Shown piece by piece: positions 33,861-47,202 of a stretch of 64,000 nt of DNA. The translations under genes were made by a program, and so were the position numbers. The stretch is from NCBI GenBank assembly GCA_030435675.1, contig CM059624.1, positions 5,666,769 to 5,730,768 on the forward strand, given 5' to 3'. How positions within the stretch are numbered: position 1 is the stretch's first letter; every line of letters begins with the position of its first letter. This stretch comes from Steinernema hermaphroditum (taxonomy: Eukaryota; Nematoda; Chromadorea; Rhabditida; Steinernematidae). The notes beneath the pieces are model-generated. The model was not told where the DNA came from and searched no databases. It saw nothing but the letters and a program-made list of their open reading frames with translations.

Positions 33861-34981
33861 ATGGGTACCGTTGGCGTCTTAGTCCTCGCCGTCGCAATCC
33901 AGTTGACGGGTACGGTCGATCCCTTTGATCCTCCTCCTATAGGAGCATTTCAGCGGCTTATCCGATGTTCCAAGCCAAGTTGGACTCGGTGATCGACGCC
34001 AATCCCTGCGTCAAGCAATGCATGAACCGGATCGTCAACTCGAAGATGGAGCTGAACGTGGCGAAGACGGTGGACTACGCCTTCTACCTGCAGCACCTCG
34101 ACGAGATCTGCGAGATGGTCTCCGAGTCGAAGGAATGCATCGACCAGTGCGGAATATCTCCGAATCCCTTCGCCATGAAACACATGACCGTCATGTGCAC
34201 TCCGGAGAGCATGCGAAGTGGGTTCAAAGCACGCATCGGGGTGTTCAGATTGTACTTTAGCCGCTCTGGCCTTTATGCCCTGTATGAAAGACAAGGGCAC
34301 CGAAGTGATGGACGACTGTAAGAAGACGTGCGGTCCCATGGACCCTATCAATGACGAACTTAACTCTTTGGTCGAAAAGATCAAGAAGGACAACTCCGAC
34401 AAGGAGTCCCTCAAGGCGGCCCTTCTGAAGACTAATGAGGGTTGTGGGTATGCGTATCTGCTAGATCACCGAATCTAAGACCTTCTTCAGTGTGACGAAG
34501 TGCTTCGCCCGCTGCAGTCGGGAGGGTTTCAACGACAAGTGCGAGGATGTGGCCGGCGTGCAGGCCGGAGAGTTCCTTAAGGCGTTCATTGAAGCGTCCC
34601 TCCAGGCCACCCGCCTTGACCTCGAGCAGATGAACCTAGTGCAGGTGATGGCGGCCAACACTCCTCCGCAGTGCGCCTACAACTACCTGCCCGACGTGAT
34701 GTTCAACGTCACCCTGGACGCCGATACCGTCAAGGTCCTCGAGAAGCACTTGCCGGAACTGCCGCCTGATACCCGTGCCCAGCAAGGTGAGCTGATAGAT
34801 ATATCGTCTGGATCGTACCGTACCCCTTACAGCCGCTCAGGAGATGTTCGCCCTCCAGCACGAGGTGCTCGTCCGCGAGTTGGCCATCCTGGCGAAACGC
34901 GACAAGATCCTCGACAAGGAGGCGTTGAAACTCGATCTCGAAATCGCTGCGCTCCAGAAGAACTCGATGGGCTTTGCGTGA
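33861..34981 (+). CDS. Secreted CPG4-domain protein, paralogue 1
   Basis: Five exons (33861-33909, 33954-34217, 34261-34447, 34491-34786, 34833-34981) encode about 314 aa. A signal peptide (MGTVGVLVLAVAIQLT) is followed by a Cys-rich domain with PCVKQCMNRIV, DEICEMVSESKECIDQCG, FMPCMKDKG and TKCFARCSREGFNDKC, matching the nematode chondroitin proteoglycan 4 (CPG4) family. The C-terminal 50 residues form a predicted coiled coil (LVRELAILAKRDKILDKEAL). C. elegans CPG4 is an eggshell/extracellular proteoglycan; here a secreted matrix role is inferred. Exon 2 is 264 nt with phase-1 introns on both sides, exactly as in the paralogue at 42638. The intron at 34448-34490 is absent from that paralogue. 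Confidence 0.88.
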
Positions 34982-37900
34982 ATCCCCTTTCGCTCCTTCC
35001 GACGTTGTATTTGTGCTCAGGAGATACTCATAGGCGGCTGAGGCTCTTATTTCATTTGGCTTTGTTCATATGTGGCACTCTTCCCAAAGAAATTAGATAA
35101 TGTTAAATATAATTACAGGTAGAGATGTTCGCTGGGTCGTAACGCTTCTGCTTCTTGTATCCACGATGTCGTCGCACTAGTCGAAGTTCTTCAATTGACG
35201 GATTACTTTAAATCTTTGGTCTGTTTCGTTGAAAGCCGACTCACGTGACAATGTTGTTTTCAAGGGGGGTTCATAGAAAGGTGTTATTTTAGCCACATGG
35301 CGGGATATGTTTTTAGTTCCTCAAACTTAGTGTAAGATAGCTTTATCGAAAGTCTCTGCTGTCATACATCTTCTGTTCAACGACCAGCAGTACTCTGTGA
35401 GTTTCTTTCGAATATCTGCGCAAGAAAACGTTCACCTTGACAAGCTTGACAAGACAGGACTTTTGTCATCTCCCACTTTGAACAGGGAAAATTATGCTAT
35501 GTTGTATCAGTGGCGTATTTTAAGTAGCGATTCGTTAGAGACATTCCAAAGCAATTGTTCCAGCAAGCCGCACATTGAATAATTCGCCGAAGCTTCGCTA
35601 AAAGGGTTATGTCTTCTGATGCGGAAGATTTGATTATAGAAACCTGTTCGCCACCTGATGCACGTTCTCGGTACAAAAATTTGACTTCTTTTCCTGACTG
35701 CTACATGCAAAAGCAATAACTACTACAATTTACAATAAATTTGTTCCGTAAAAGGTAAGCACAGCAGATGAACATCAGTCGGAGCGGAGTTTCAGCGCAT
35801 CTTCGACTTCTCGGGAAGGCATGGGTGATAGGGCGATGACGATCAGCCTCTTTACAAGACGTTGGAACTACGCCTCCCTTGATCATTGCGCCAACAACGA
35901 CGGCCAAGAACGACCCTCGCTCAACTCATTTCTGAGAGAACGAACGGATCGCCACAAATGAATGATCGCCACATTTTTAAATTTTTAATTTTCCAATTCG
36001 AAGTTGTCTTTTTTATTAATCTTTCACTGCGAATCCTACCGTATTACCTGCTCTTTCCTTCAACTTTGATCCTGTACGACTGACTATAATGCACTACGTC
36101 TCTCTGGCCGTTAACAAAAACAAAGTCTCATGGCACTGACGTCAAGAGTTTGCAGGTTGATGGCTTTATTTTGTTTTTGGCTCATTGCGATAATCAATAA
36201 CGATGATGGGTGTTTGCACAAACGCTTTGCGACAGCTCTTGCGACTTGCGACATTCTTTTTGTGTCCACAAACAGACATATGGATATATACTATGTTGGA
36301 AAACATGGATCATATTTATATCCACGTAATAATTCCTCAAATTCTCATTATTTTTCTAAAATTCCCCGTATGCGAAGTCCACCGATGTTTAGTGGAGTGC
36401 AGTTTTTCGGAGTTGCAAGACCGAAAATTCAAAGATTACCATTAAACAAAGGAATCCGACTGCAGTTGGTCTTGCAGGCAGAGTTGGAAAATCAAATGCA
36501 GTTGACCACACGGAAAACAAGTGTCGTCGATTGACGCAATCGGGCGATGGTCTCTCCAGTTTACCTGTATTGCGGATCTTCTCTCATTGTTTCGCGGTGC
36601 ACAGAAGGGAGTGCTCGTTGAACGAGAGAGGAGGAATGAAGTCAGTGGACACGAGGAAACGCTTAACACACCGCCCTATCAACCCGGGATTGCCAAAGGT
36701 CCCAGGATTCATTCGATAAGCTCATTAGTTCATCGACCTTTATTTTGAAGTCATCAGCGTGCACAATGCAGAGATTCTATTCTGCATAATCCGGAAGTCA
36801 TTGCGATGTGGACCGCAGCCCGAAAACACATAAAAGTAGCTCAGTGACAAGAAATGAGAAATCGAAAATCGAAAAACGTTTCGACACCCCTCCGGTTTTC
36901 CTAAATGCTCTTACCAATCCAAATGCACAGGAGGGCGCCCGACGATATTTCATCCTAGTTCCGTATTATGCTCTCAACAACACCATAGTAAACCGACCGA
37001 AGGTCACAGTGCAGAGTGATGCTGTTTACACCCAAAAGGCACTCAGGCTCAGGGTGTTTCTTCAGCAAAGCCATTGATTCACCTGTGCCATTTGAGAGAT
37101 CTGTTTGGATCTCTCCCATTAAATGCGCAGATCTCAAGCATCGTATGCACACGGGTTGTATGAGTAAAGTCACCGTGCAGCCAGAATGTGAGAACTTTTT
37201 TTGAATATTTTTTTTTTGAAATTTGAACTGAATTCGTTTGTAATTTGGTCGCAGTATGTCCCTAGCAGCTGGGACCATTGCTTACCTGCTACAAGTTTCC
37301 CTAGCTTGTGGTATGCCATAAAAATCCTAGTAAATGAAATGCTCTCGCACGAAGGGCTCGAAATCTCGTCCTAAGCCTTTTAGAATATATTTTTTGAATT
37401 ATTTTCGGCATTTTTTCGGTCCCATCCCTTGGATATAGTAGTTTTAGATGTGTGCTAAATAGCAGCCGTCGAAGCGATGAACTGCGAACTTTTTCATTGG
37501 AAGGAGTACATTCGCGTAGTGAATATTCATATCTATCAAAAAAAGAAAAGAAATTCTGATCAAAGAGTGAAAAATGCTAACAAACAAGAACGCATGAAGT
37601 GTTTTTGAACGAGTGCCTTTGTTAAGAAGAGTTGAAATCATGTCAGTTGAAAAATTGAGAACAGCTGAAGATGTCGATTGTTGCGCCAGACACGAGAAGA
37701 GCTTCCATTAGTTTACATTATCAATTTCAAATTGTGGTTGAGATCGTGATAATTTTATTGCCGTTTTAGATTATTCTATTTATTGTGTACCACATTGTAT
37801 ATACAGTACGTTATCCAGTATTTTTGTGGCGCCGAATGCTCATTTCCAGTATCCCGTATTCATATTACCCATAAGTTACCGTTCGATTTTTCTAGTTACC

Positions 37901-40900
37901 ATTTAACGTTTGACAAGCCAAAAACATAATTATACAGAGCATCGCCAAATATGTATTTCTTGTTCTACGGAAAAGCTCAATGTAGCGAAAAATTTCGAAT
38001 TGCATTACTTAAAGGCAATTATTTTTCCCGTTACTTTATCAAAAACAAGAAAACATGACCGAATTAGGGATGTTGATTGATGCTCAAAACTGAAAATACT
38101 CGGTTTTATATAAGTTCATCACTAAACCTTAATATTGAGCAATAAGATGTATTGCTGCTCCTTCCAGTTCGTGGTCTAAACATACATCTGCAAAAAAAAG
38201 AGAGAACTTTCTACATGATCTAGTTTTTGTCCTGCGAAACACGAATCACCATGTTGTAATAAAGCCCATCGGTGCATAACATGGTTCACCCGTCCCCCAC
38301 TCTTCTCTCCGCTTTTCGCGCTCAAATTGGGTATTACACCTGGTGCGGTCGGACGTTGCGTCACGAGAACACTGCATAACCGATTCGCAGACAAAAAAGT
38401 CTGATCCGATCGGCGTTCAAAGGGTTTTGCGCGGACTCCTGCGATGACACGATTAGGTAAGGTGCGTCACAAAGAGAGACTTCGGTTCGAATTTATGCGT
38501 GAGGATCGTCGCGTAAAGATTGTTGTGATTCGATAGGTGACGCTAAAGCTGTCAACTGGAATCAATCCAAAAAAGGAGAACAGCTAAGACTTCGGAAAAG
38601 TCACGGACGTTGGAAAACTCTTAAGGAAACTGTACATGCTTGTATGTTGCTTGAATAGGTCAGTCAATTAAGGGCCAGGAAGCAGATAGCCGATGTAAGA
38701 ACGGACCTTTGAACTTCTCATCCTGTGAACCCGGTTTTGCGCTTTGCACTCTCACGTCATTTCATCGAATTCGTTCGATTTCGGTCGAGTGACGCGGCAA
38801 ATACGATTGTTTGGTTTTCAGTTTCGACGCAGAAAAGCGCTGGACTAATCGCGAACATCCTTGAACTGTTGCTAGTTGTCAAGGTGTTTTTCATTCCTTT
38901 CTATTATAAGCAATACATATGTCATGAGTACATGAGTACATGTTCGAGCGGAAATGCAACATTAAGACAAGCTAACTCACGGTAGAATTTCCAAAATAGA
39001 GCACGTTCATGCTTAGAATGACGCTAGCATAAAAGACAAAACGGGATCAGGGCTGTGCGAGGGTCGAGACTTTCGGGATGGAATTGGAAAAGACGGTAGT
39101 ATTTGTCATCCATACAGTACTTTTACTAGTGAAATCAAAACTGTAGCTTGGGGATACATACGGCAAAAGCCCTTTAATCGAACTTGCTAGATTTACACAT
39201 GTGTACATAATAGGTGTAACCCGACACGAAGCTTTCGGGTACTCGGCCGGAAAACCACAACTTCGATATCACGAAGAACCTCTTCGATTCCGATTAAGAT
39301 GTCTAAAATTGGTTCAAAATACTTTTTCTTTAATCAAAAAACGGGCTATTAGAAGACAGCATCACCACCCAGCTGCAACGTACTCCGTAGAAACGTGCTC
39401 TTTTTCGGCTAAAGAATGTCATCTTCATGTTTCGCTTACTAATATTGAAATCATCCGCCATTTTACTTACCCAATGCAGTAAAGTTTGCGCTTATAACCT
39501 GTCTCAAACAATATCAAAAAAAGAAACAGTCAGGTGCAAATCTTGTACAGATACTCGCTGAAAATTGCATTCTCCTAAAATTACATTCCTGTAACTATTG
39601 ACTCAAGTTTTCAAATTCCCTTGGTCGCTCATAAAACTGCTGTTCCAGATACAATATTACACTCTTTCAGGTTAAATTTTGATCATTGCACTTTTATGGT
39701 CGATCGCTAATAATTTTGAGCTGTTTTTCTCATAAATATAGGGTCATTAAGTGTCCAATCTGCGCACTCACCACGTGACTGCTTTGTCAAAACAAGGCGT
39801 TGGCCTGCTTGATCATGGAACGTTTCGCAGTGAAGTGCCAGAGTGAAAAAAAGAACATCAACGACCGAAGCACAACTGTATATGGTCTATCTGTATATGG
39901 TAAAGGTGAGGTACAGTGACAAGCGCAGAGAAAAAGGGGTGCCAGTTATAAATATCTACATCACAAAAACACTGAATATGCATCCTTTGCTATTATCGGT
40001 GAAGCAATCTTACATTAGTGAAACTTTGCTAAACTTCGCTACGCTATAAACCTAAGCTATCTTAGTGAAACTTCGCAATCCGAGCAGGCGCCAGAGCTTC
40101 GACTCGGCTCGCATTAGCTCGACTCGGATTTGGGCCTTGACTCAGGTGGCTTCGGCTCAGTTCAATTCATCTTCGCTGGTAACAATCCACCTTTCAGAAA
40201 ATGCGATGCTATGATCTTCACAAAAAAAGCAAGAACATTGACAGAGGAACTCGTCTGTGAGCCCAAGACAGCCGGCAAAATTCCTCTGGTCATTATTTTC
40301 GATGATCACCGAGCAGTCAAGGCGTCTCTCCCTCCCTAAGAGACGAGTTCCTGTGACACCGCTGAGCCCGGCAAGAGACCAGAGGGCGACCCGATTGATT
40401 GATCACCTCGGGCGATGCGAAGCGACCACTGAACTCAGATGTGAACTTAACTTCCGTTCTATACTTTTTGTGTACTCAAGACACATAAACTACACTGGGA
40501 ATGGTGTAAAACTGTAGCTTTGCAGTATGCGTTCGGCGACAGCCCGTTACATCCAGAAAAAGATGAAATTTCTTATCCATGAAATATGATCTATTAGAGT
40601 CACTTTAGAAATCGCAAGTAGTCGCAAAGTAAGTTCCGTCATGGTCACGCCACCGTATTTCATGACTTTGTTTTGACGGAAAAGTCGCGTGTACACTGTA
40701 AAAGTCAGGTATTCCCTATCCTGAAGATGAATTGCACTGCACAGTTCCTGTTATGGGTAAACAGTGGAATGTGAAGGATCGGAAATTAGCCTTTTAAAGG
40801 TCGATAAGTTTTATCGATCAAATAACAGGTGTCGTTCCAGTTTTGGCTATTTTTGGAAGCTGCTGATCCTGGAAACTTAGGATAATAATCAGAGATCAAT

Positions 40901-42573
40901 GTATCAGTGAATGAACATCAGAAGAATACACAGGCGATGGGGACACTTGGCGAATTGCATACGATGATGAGCTTCATGATGATGATGCGTCATATCAACA
41001 GGAAACAACAGTCTTTTGTGGGTCTTTGATCGTAACTTGGGATTGGTATTCCCTATAAAAACTCTTCTTTGCCAAACGTCATATTTTATCACATGCGACA
41101 GAGACAATACACATGATACGCATGGAAAGGGCAGCTGGAAAGTGGCAAACCTCGTTTCCGGTTTTGAAACCTCTTGTGAATAGACCTTCGGTTGCGTTCA
41201 AATTAGCGTTGTAATATTGGCTCAATTCGGAGTCGTAAAAAAGGAGAGTCAGAAAAATCACTGATAGATCAACTTGTCTCAGGTTTGCCGATGCTGGACC
41301 GATGTCCCAAGCTGTCAGATAGATTAATAACAAAAACAGTAAACGGGAAAATTCCCGGTTATGCGGTGGATGTTTTGATGGATAGATGGGTGCAGAGTAT
41401 CATTTTGGAACTAAGTGCATTCTGTTTACATATGTTGCTTAGGCTGGGCTGTATAGGCAGTCTCCAAAAAATCTTGAATTTACCATAAAAGACAAGTCCT
41501 AAAATATATACTCCATATTCATCGTCTGTGGGTGATTTGAGTCACTAAATCAGATTGGATATTCTTGGCTATCTTATCGCATTTCAATAGTTACGGATCA
41601 TTTGAAATCATCTTCTGACAGTTGAGAAAATGTGGAATCAGAAAATCTACACAGTCTGCAAAATAGACGTGGCCAATGCTTGATAGACGGTAAAGCAGAC
41701 GGATAGATAATAATTGAATAATTGCATAGTTGGATATTCGAGACTATAGACTTGGGCTAGAAGAAATGCTCGTTCATGGTGTTTCGTTACTAGTGTGCAA
41801 CATGGATAGTGTTCTAAAAGCTCTAACTGATACAAACTGAGCTTTTATAATAGTTGCAGTTAAGAGAACATTTGAAGTTAAAGGTTGTACATAATAAAAG
41901 TGACTTCTATATCCCTAACACACAATTTCCGGGAAACTGTGAGGTTAACTAAGTCGTTCTGAACTCTTTGAATTACACAACATGATCAAAAGTTGTGATG
42001 AGTGTGATTGAAAAGGATTATCCACTGGAATATGTTTCGGTAAGAAGTCAAAAAGAGGAAGAACAGCCAGAAAATACAACAGACGCGTAGGAAATAAGAG
42101 TTCCTTTTTGCGGAACCGAACGGAACGTGGATTGCCGCCGAAATCAGACCTCGTGCGGTCGTCGGAAGTGAACCCGATCGGTTGCGCAACGTAAGCTATT
42201 TTTAGTTTGACTCCTGCGTTCTGATTGATCAGACGCTCTGAAGTCGACCGGTCACCGCGGCCGAGATCTGCCGAACCCAGGTCAAAAACTTTAAACTTTA
42301 GGCGCTAGGCTGACAAAACAAACTTCGAGTGCTCATCTTTTTGATCGGTCGAGGACATCTTGTGACGCCAATGCCATGCTTTAGGCAAATGATGCCCCCG
42401 AGTGGTGACGGCACTGTTTCGGCCAGCTCGGTTTCCGGTTCCCCGCGCGAATCGAACGGCGTCTCGGCGATCACGCGATGACGCGGGAAGGTGTTGTTAC
42501 ATCGCGGCGCGCTGCACGCACCTCGCGAAAAGATCAAAAAGGAAAAGACGCAAAAAGGCGGTCCTGGAAGGCG
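34982..42573. other. 7.6-kb region without supported genes
   Basis: AT-rich sequence between the two CPG4 genes. I checked both strands for splice-bounded exons and family motifs and found none, apart from a mariner-family relic near 35780-35965. Many short open frames are no longer than chance. Non-coding RNA genes cannot be excluded. Confidence 0.4.
35780..35965. mobile_element. Degenerate copy of the mariner-family repeat
   Basis: The stretch TTGGAACTACGCCTCCCTTG, then GATCATTGCGCCAACAACGA and CTCGCTCAACTCATT matches 2240-2340 and 56105-56200. An internal segment present in those copies (CTTCCAGGCCTTCTGG) is deleted here. Confidence 0.7.
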
Positions 42574-42581
42574 TATTTAAA
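42574..42581 (+). promoter_or_regulatory. TATA-like box of CPG4 gene 2
   Basis: TATTTAAA lies 64 nt before the ATG, flanked by GGCG and CGCGCC. The position is similar to the TATAAA of the other CPG4 gene, suggesting a conserved core promoter. Confidence 0.5.
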
Positions 42582-42637
42582 CGCGCCAGAAGCCGAGGAG
42601 CCTATCAGTTCAGCGGAAGACGTCAAGAAGAGGAACA

Positions 42638-43715
42638 ATGAAGACCGTCGCTTTGTTCGTTCTCTTGGGCCTTTCCCTCACCTGTGAGTGGACCTCGCCC
42701 CCTTTCTAGCTTAACCCTTCCGTCTTTTAGATGGCCACCCCGTGTTCCAAGCCCAGATGGACAACATCATCAACAGCTCGCCCTGCTTGAAAAAGTGTGT
42801 CGACGCGGTGACCGCCACCAACGAGGAACTGACCGTCACCAGGACTGTCGACTACGGGCACTACTTCGGAAACTTCGACAAGATCTGCGCGATCGTCGAT
42901 GAAGCCCGCGACTGTATTGACAAGTGCGGCATCGAGTCGAACCCCTTCAAGCTCCAGTCCACTACTTTCATGTGCCAGCCTGAGATGCGAGAGGGTGAGT
43001 TGGCGCCCGAGACCACACATCACACTACGATTTTGTTCTTCAGCTGTCAAAGAATTCGCCCCTTGCATGAAAAAGGAGCAGCCGGCCGTCACCGCCGAAT
43101 GCACCCAGCAGTGCGGTGACATCGTCGCCCTCAACGACGACCTGAAGGTGCTCCAGGAGGAGCTCGCCTCCAGCGCCGGATCTAGCAAGCCCGAGAAGTT
43201 CACTGAGTTCGTGTCGAAGACGAACGACAACTGCAAGGCCACCAAATGCTTCGCCCGGTGCAGCCGCGCCGCCTTCAACAGCCGATGCGGAGAGAAGGCG
43301 ATGACCGGAGAGTTCCTGAAGGCGTTCATCGACCGAGTCCTCGAGGCCACCCACAAGGACCTCCAGTCAATGAACCTCATCTCCACGCTCGCCCACAACG
43401 TCCCCCCAGAGTGCGACTTCATGTACACCGACGGAGTGATGTTCAACGAGAGCGACGACAAGAAAGCCGTCCAGGCCATCGGAGAAGTCATCATGAACGA
43501 GCAGAAACAGATGGTCGCTCAACGTAAGACATCAAACACAGCACCTTGATTCTATAGCGTTCCTTCTAGAATCCCCACAGGAGACGGAAGCCCTGCAGCA
43601 GACGATCCTCCTGAAGCAGCTCGACTTGCTGCAGAAGCAAGAGAAGCTCCTCGAAAAGGAGAGCTACAAGCTGGACCTCGAGATCTCAAAACTCAAGAGC
43701 AAAACTAACTTCTAA
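42638..43715 (+). CDS. Secreted CPG4-domain protein, paralogue 2
   Basis: Four exons (42638-42683, 42731-42994, 43044-43523, 43570-43715) encode about 311 aa. A signal peptide (MKTVALFVLLGLSLTYG) precedes HPVFQAQMDNI, the CPG4 Cys pattern (PCLKKCVDAV, DKICAIVDEARDCIDKCG, FAPCMKKE, TKCFARCSRAAF) and a C-terminal coiled coil (LLKQLDLLQKQEKLLEKE). Length, domain order and three intron positions agree with the paralogue 8 kb upstream, so the two arose by tandem duplication. An AATAAA lies 63 nt after the stop. The CDS is clearly GC-richer than its surroundings and favours C/G third positions, suggesting high expression. A role in eggshell or other extracellular matrix is inferred. Confidence 0.9.
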
Positions 43716-43777
43716 GTTGCTGACGTAGTTGTGCTATTGCCCCAAAGAATTTCAATCTCAATGTACATAAAAATCGA

Positions 43778-43783
43778 AATAAA
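43778..43783 (+). terminator. Polyadenylation signal of CPG4 gene 2
   Basis: AATAAA 63 nt after the TAA stop. Confidence 0.6.
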
Positions 43784-44107
43784 AAACACTTTTGCAAGTG
43801 ATCTGTAACATCTGAATTCTGATCTTTGAGGGGAACAGGTTTCGCGATCGACGATGGTGACTAATCAGAGAACATGGTATCTACTCCTTTAACTCCTGTT
43901 CCCAATCAGCGAAAAGGATGCTCTCGAGCAGTACGGAATCACCTGTCTATCACTGGTTCGGAGACCATCTGTGTCTGCATGTGTCTTTGTATACCCCATG
44001 TTCTGTTATTACCACTTCTAGCCGAGTCTAGCAAGCGGTTCCCTTCTCCCATTGGCCGATGCTTCTCTGACCTTCCTTCTCAGTGCCGCTCTTTTATAAT
44101 CATTTAT
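43784..44107. other. Intergenic, convergent 3' ends
   Basis: The spacer between the CPG4 gene (plus) and the thrombospondin-mucin gene (minus). No further feature seen. Confidence 0.5.
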
Positions 44108-47100
44108 TCAACCTGAGAAAGAAGAAGGAGTTACAATCTTCGGGTCAACGCATATGAAACTTCCATTACTGGTGGACGGCACGTGACCACGACAGCACAT
44201 AGGCTTCGGGAAGAGACAAGGGACGGGATTGCACGGCTCTTTCTCGAAGAACTGCCTGAATCCGTAGGTTTAGTCACGTTCAATGCAGTCCGCCGCCTAC
44301 CCCTCGCATCTGCAGTTGTCGTTGTCGAAAGTGAATCCGCTACAAGAACGGAATCTTTGTGTCACGCCGCAGTTGCCGCACTCGTCGTTGCAGGTGGTCC
44401 ACGGCATCCAGTCTCCCCAGGTCAGAGATGGACATTTGTTCTAGGTCAGCAAGTCATGTTTTTTTAACAGGAATGATAGAGAACTTACCGTTGTGGTTGT
44501 AGCAACTGTTGTTGTGCTGGTACGTGTGGTAGCTACTGTAGTGGTCGTTGAGGACAATGGAGCTGTGGTTGTTGTTGTCGTGGACGCTGTTGTAGTGGGA
44601 GTAGTAGAAGTTGATGTGGTGGTAGACGGTGTGGTCACCGCAGTGGTTGTAATAGTTGAACTCTAAACAAAGAAAGAACCTCAGAAAAATGCATAGATAA
44701 AGGAATGATGCTCCCAAGGCGTAGTTGATGGAATTCTCTATTTCAATGTAATTTTGTCCACTCCTTTGTGGACGGAATCTTACTCACCGAGGTTGTTGTC
44801 GTAGAGGAAGGCGAAGTTGTTGTGGATGGGACTGTGGTGGAAGTTGATGTGGTGGTGGACGGTGTGGTCACCGCAGTGGTTGTAACAGTCGAACTCTAAA
44901 CAGCGCTGATCAATATAAAAGATGTGTTCAAGGCGTAGTCGATAGTTTCTATTTCTATGTATTCTGCCCACTTGTAGAGGGAATCTTACTAACCGAGGTT
45001 GTGGTCGTAGAGGGAGGCAAAGTTGTTGTTGTCGTGGACGCTGTTGTAGTGGGAGTAGAAGTTGATGTTGTGGTGGACGGTGTGGTCACCACAGTGGTGG
45101 TAACAGTCGAACTCTAAACAGAAAGGAACCTCAGAATAATGCATGAAATGATGTTCACAAGGCACCGTCGATGGAATTCTCTATTTCAATGTCTTTTTGT
45201 TCACTGCTTTGTGGACGAAATTTTACTCACCGAGGTTGTGGTCGTAGAGGAAGGCAAAGTTGTTGTTGATGAAGCTGTGGTGGAAGTTACCGTAGTAGGT
45301 GCTGATGTGGTGGTCATCGTTGTTGTTACTGTGGGTGCCGACGTGGTAGTAAGAACGGTTGGTATGGTCGTTGTTGCAGTCGTTGTCGGCATTGTTGATG
45401 TCGTGCTGGTTACCGTGACTGGGCTAACTGTTGCTTTAGTGGTCACAGGTGGCATCTGAAAAGGAAACAATAACTCTTTAGGTCCATTAACAACGTACCA
45501 GTGATGTAGATGTTGCTGTCGATGAGGAGGTTAAAACAGTGGGTGATGTGGTAGTGACTACTACTGGAGGTCCGATTGTTACCATGGTAGTTGTTAGAGG
45601 TGAGGACTGAAAAGTTCTGGCTGGGTGTTTTCCCTATGTGCTTGGCACTCACCGTTGAACTTGTTGTTGTGAGAGGCGGTAGTGTAACTGGTGGTCTTGA
45701 TGTTGCTGGCGGAGTGGTCAAGATTGGAGGCGTTGATGTTGTCACAGTGGGAATCAGTGTTGGCCTCATTGTTGAGGTCAGTGGAACGAACGTGGTTGTC
45801 GTCGTAGGAAGACCAGCAGTCGTGGTTATTGGCGGTATCACAGAACGAGACGTGGAAGGCAGTGGAGGAGGTGCGCCTGACGCTGTGGGTGGTCGTGGAG
45901 AAGGGGCTATAGTTGGACGAGCTGTGGATATCGGTGACGTTAGACCGGGAGATGTCGTCGTTGTAGGCGGCCGAGTGGTCGTAATAGTAGGGCTGACGGG
46001 AGATGTCGGTCTTACTGTAGCTAGTGTGGCGAGCGTTGGCTTAGCTGTGCTTCCCGCAACTGTAGGCAGAGTCATGGGAGTAGTGGTGGTCATTGGTCGA
46101 GTGCTGGTTTGAGGAGGAAGAACCGGAGTTGCCTGGCCGATGGTTGTCGGTGTTGCAGGATTAGTAGCCGGACGAGCAGAGGTCCCCGGGGAGGTGGCTC
46201 CTGGAGATGTCGTTGTGGTCATAGGTCTTGTAGAAGTGGTTAGAAGGGTTGGACCTATAGGAACGGTAGGTGGAACGGTCGGCCTGACGGTGCCTATTGT
46301 ACCACCAGTTGGAGACTTCATGCTTGAACTCTGAACGGGAACGGTAGGTCTTACAGTAACAGCGGGCATGGTGGTGGCCCCCGCAGCGGTAGTCGTAGTT
46401 GGAGGCCTCACACTCGTTGATGTTATGGCTACAGCAGGCCCTGTACCGACTGATGGGGTGGACCCCGGGCGAACTACAGAAATAGCTGCTGTAGGCTTGC
46501 TTGATCCGGGCACGGTGAACGCCGTGGTGGTCGTGGGTGGCAGATGAGTGCTTGGGGAAGTTGTCGCAGACGTGCTACTTGTTGTAACGGCTGGAGAGGG
46601 AGTTGTCGCCGACGAACAAGCCCTGGTTTCGGCATAGCTCCCACTGGAATATTCTCCGATAAATATTACATTCACTGAACGCCTACCTACAACTATAGTT
46701 CGTGACCAGAGTGCACCCGGATGGAGATTTCTGACAGCTTCTGAGACGTCTCTGCACATTGTACTGGGGGATGAAGCTGATCACCGGGCATTGGTCCCAC
46801 GGTTCCCACTCGCCCCATTGACCGACTGAACTGCATGTTGGGGGTACGGTAGTTCTCGGCGTTGTTAGAACTGTGGTGGTTGAGGTAGTTGTAGTCTGAG
46901 TCGTCGTCGTTGCGCAGGCCTTCTCGTCGGAGTAGCTTCCTCTGAAATACACAAAATTCATAAAGTCCAAATGACCAGATGCCCTACAGGCATATGAATC
47001 CGTTGACTACGGTACATCCTGGCGGAGTCTGCTGGCAACTCCTGATGCGTGTTTGGACGTTGTTTTGAGGTAAAAGAGCGACTACAGGGCAGAGACTCCA

Positions 47101-47202
47101 GGTGCTCCACTGGGTCCATTCTCCTTGAGCGTTGCAAGGCGTCTGCCCGAACACGTGACCAGCGAAAAGTAGAAGTAGAGTAGCTAACAGGAGTGTGGCC
47201 AT
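44108..47202 (-). CDS. Secreted thrombospondin-repeat protein with large Thr/Pro mucin-like domain
   Basis: Ten minus-strand exons (46988-47202, 46687-46941, 45653-46643, 45499-45606, 45231-45455, 44994-45113, 44788-44895, 44489-44662, 44301-44440, 44108-44255) give about 827 aa. I chose the ATG at 47202 because it starts a clear signal peptide (MATLLLATLLLLFAGHVFG). Two TSP type-1-like modules follow (EWTQWSTWSLCPV ... RIRSCQQTPPGC and QWGEWEPWDQCPV ... RLRSCQKSPSGC). About 575 residues of Thr/Pro/Ser/Val repeats come next, likely heavily O-glycosylated. Then a third module (WGDWMPWTTCNDECGNCG ... RFRSC) and a Cys-rich end (PMCCRGHVP). All junctions next to the modules are phase 2, allowing module shuffling. 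It is head to head with a paralogue of the same plan at 47825. Likely a surface-coat or cuticle protein; the exact role is unknown. Confidence 0.85.
44662..45230 (-). repeat. Tandem exon-intron duplications in the mucin domain
   Basis: Exons at 44489-44662, 44788-44895, 44994-45113 and 45231-45455 are near copies (SSTVTTTVVTTPSTTTSTS type). The introns between them are also similar (CTCTAAACA at one end, GAATCTTACT at the other, with shared AACCTCAGAA and ATGGAATTCTC blocks). The repeating unit is therefore exon plus intron, about 220-230 bp. Confidence 0.85.

Noticed and set aside
45139..46334. Plus-strand Val/Gly-rich open frames
   Set aside because: They are the antisense of the Thr/Pro repeats of the minus-strand mucin-like gene, which has splice sites, signal peptide and Cys modules.
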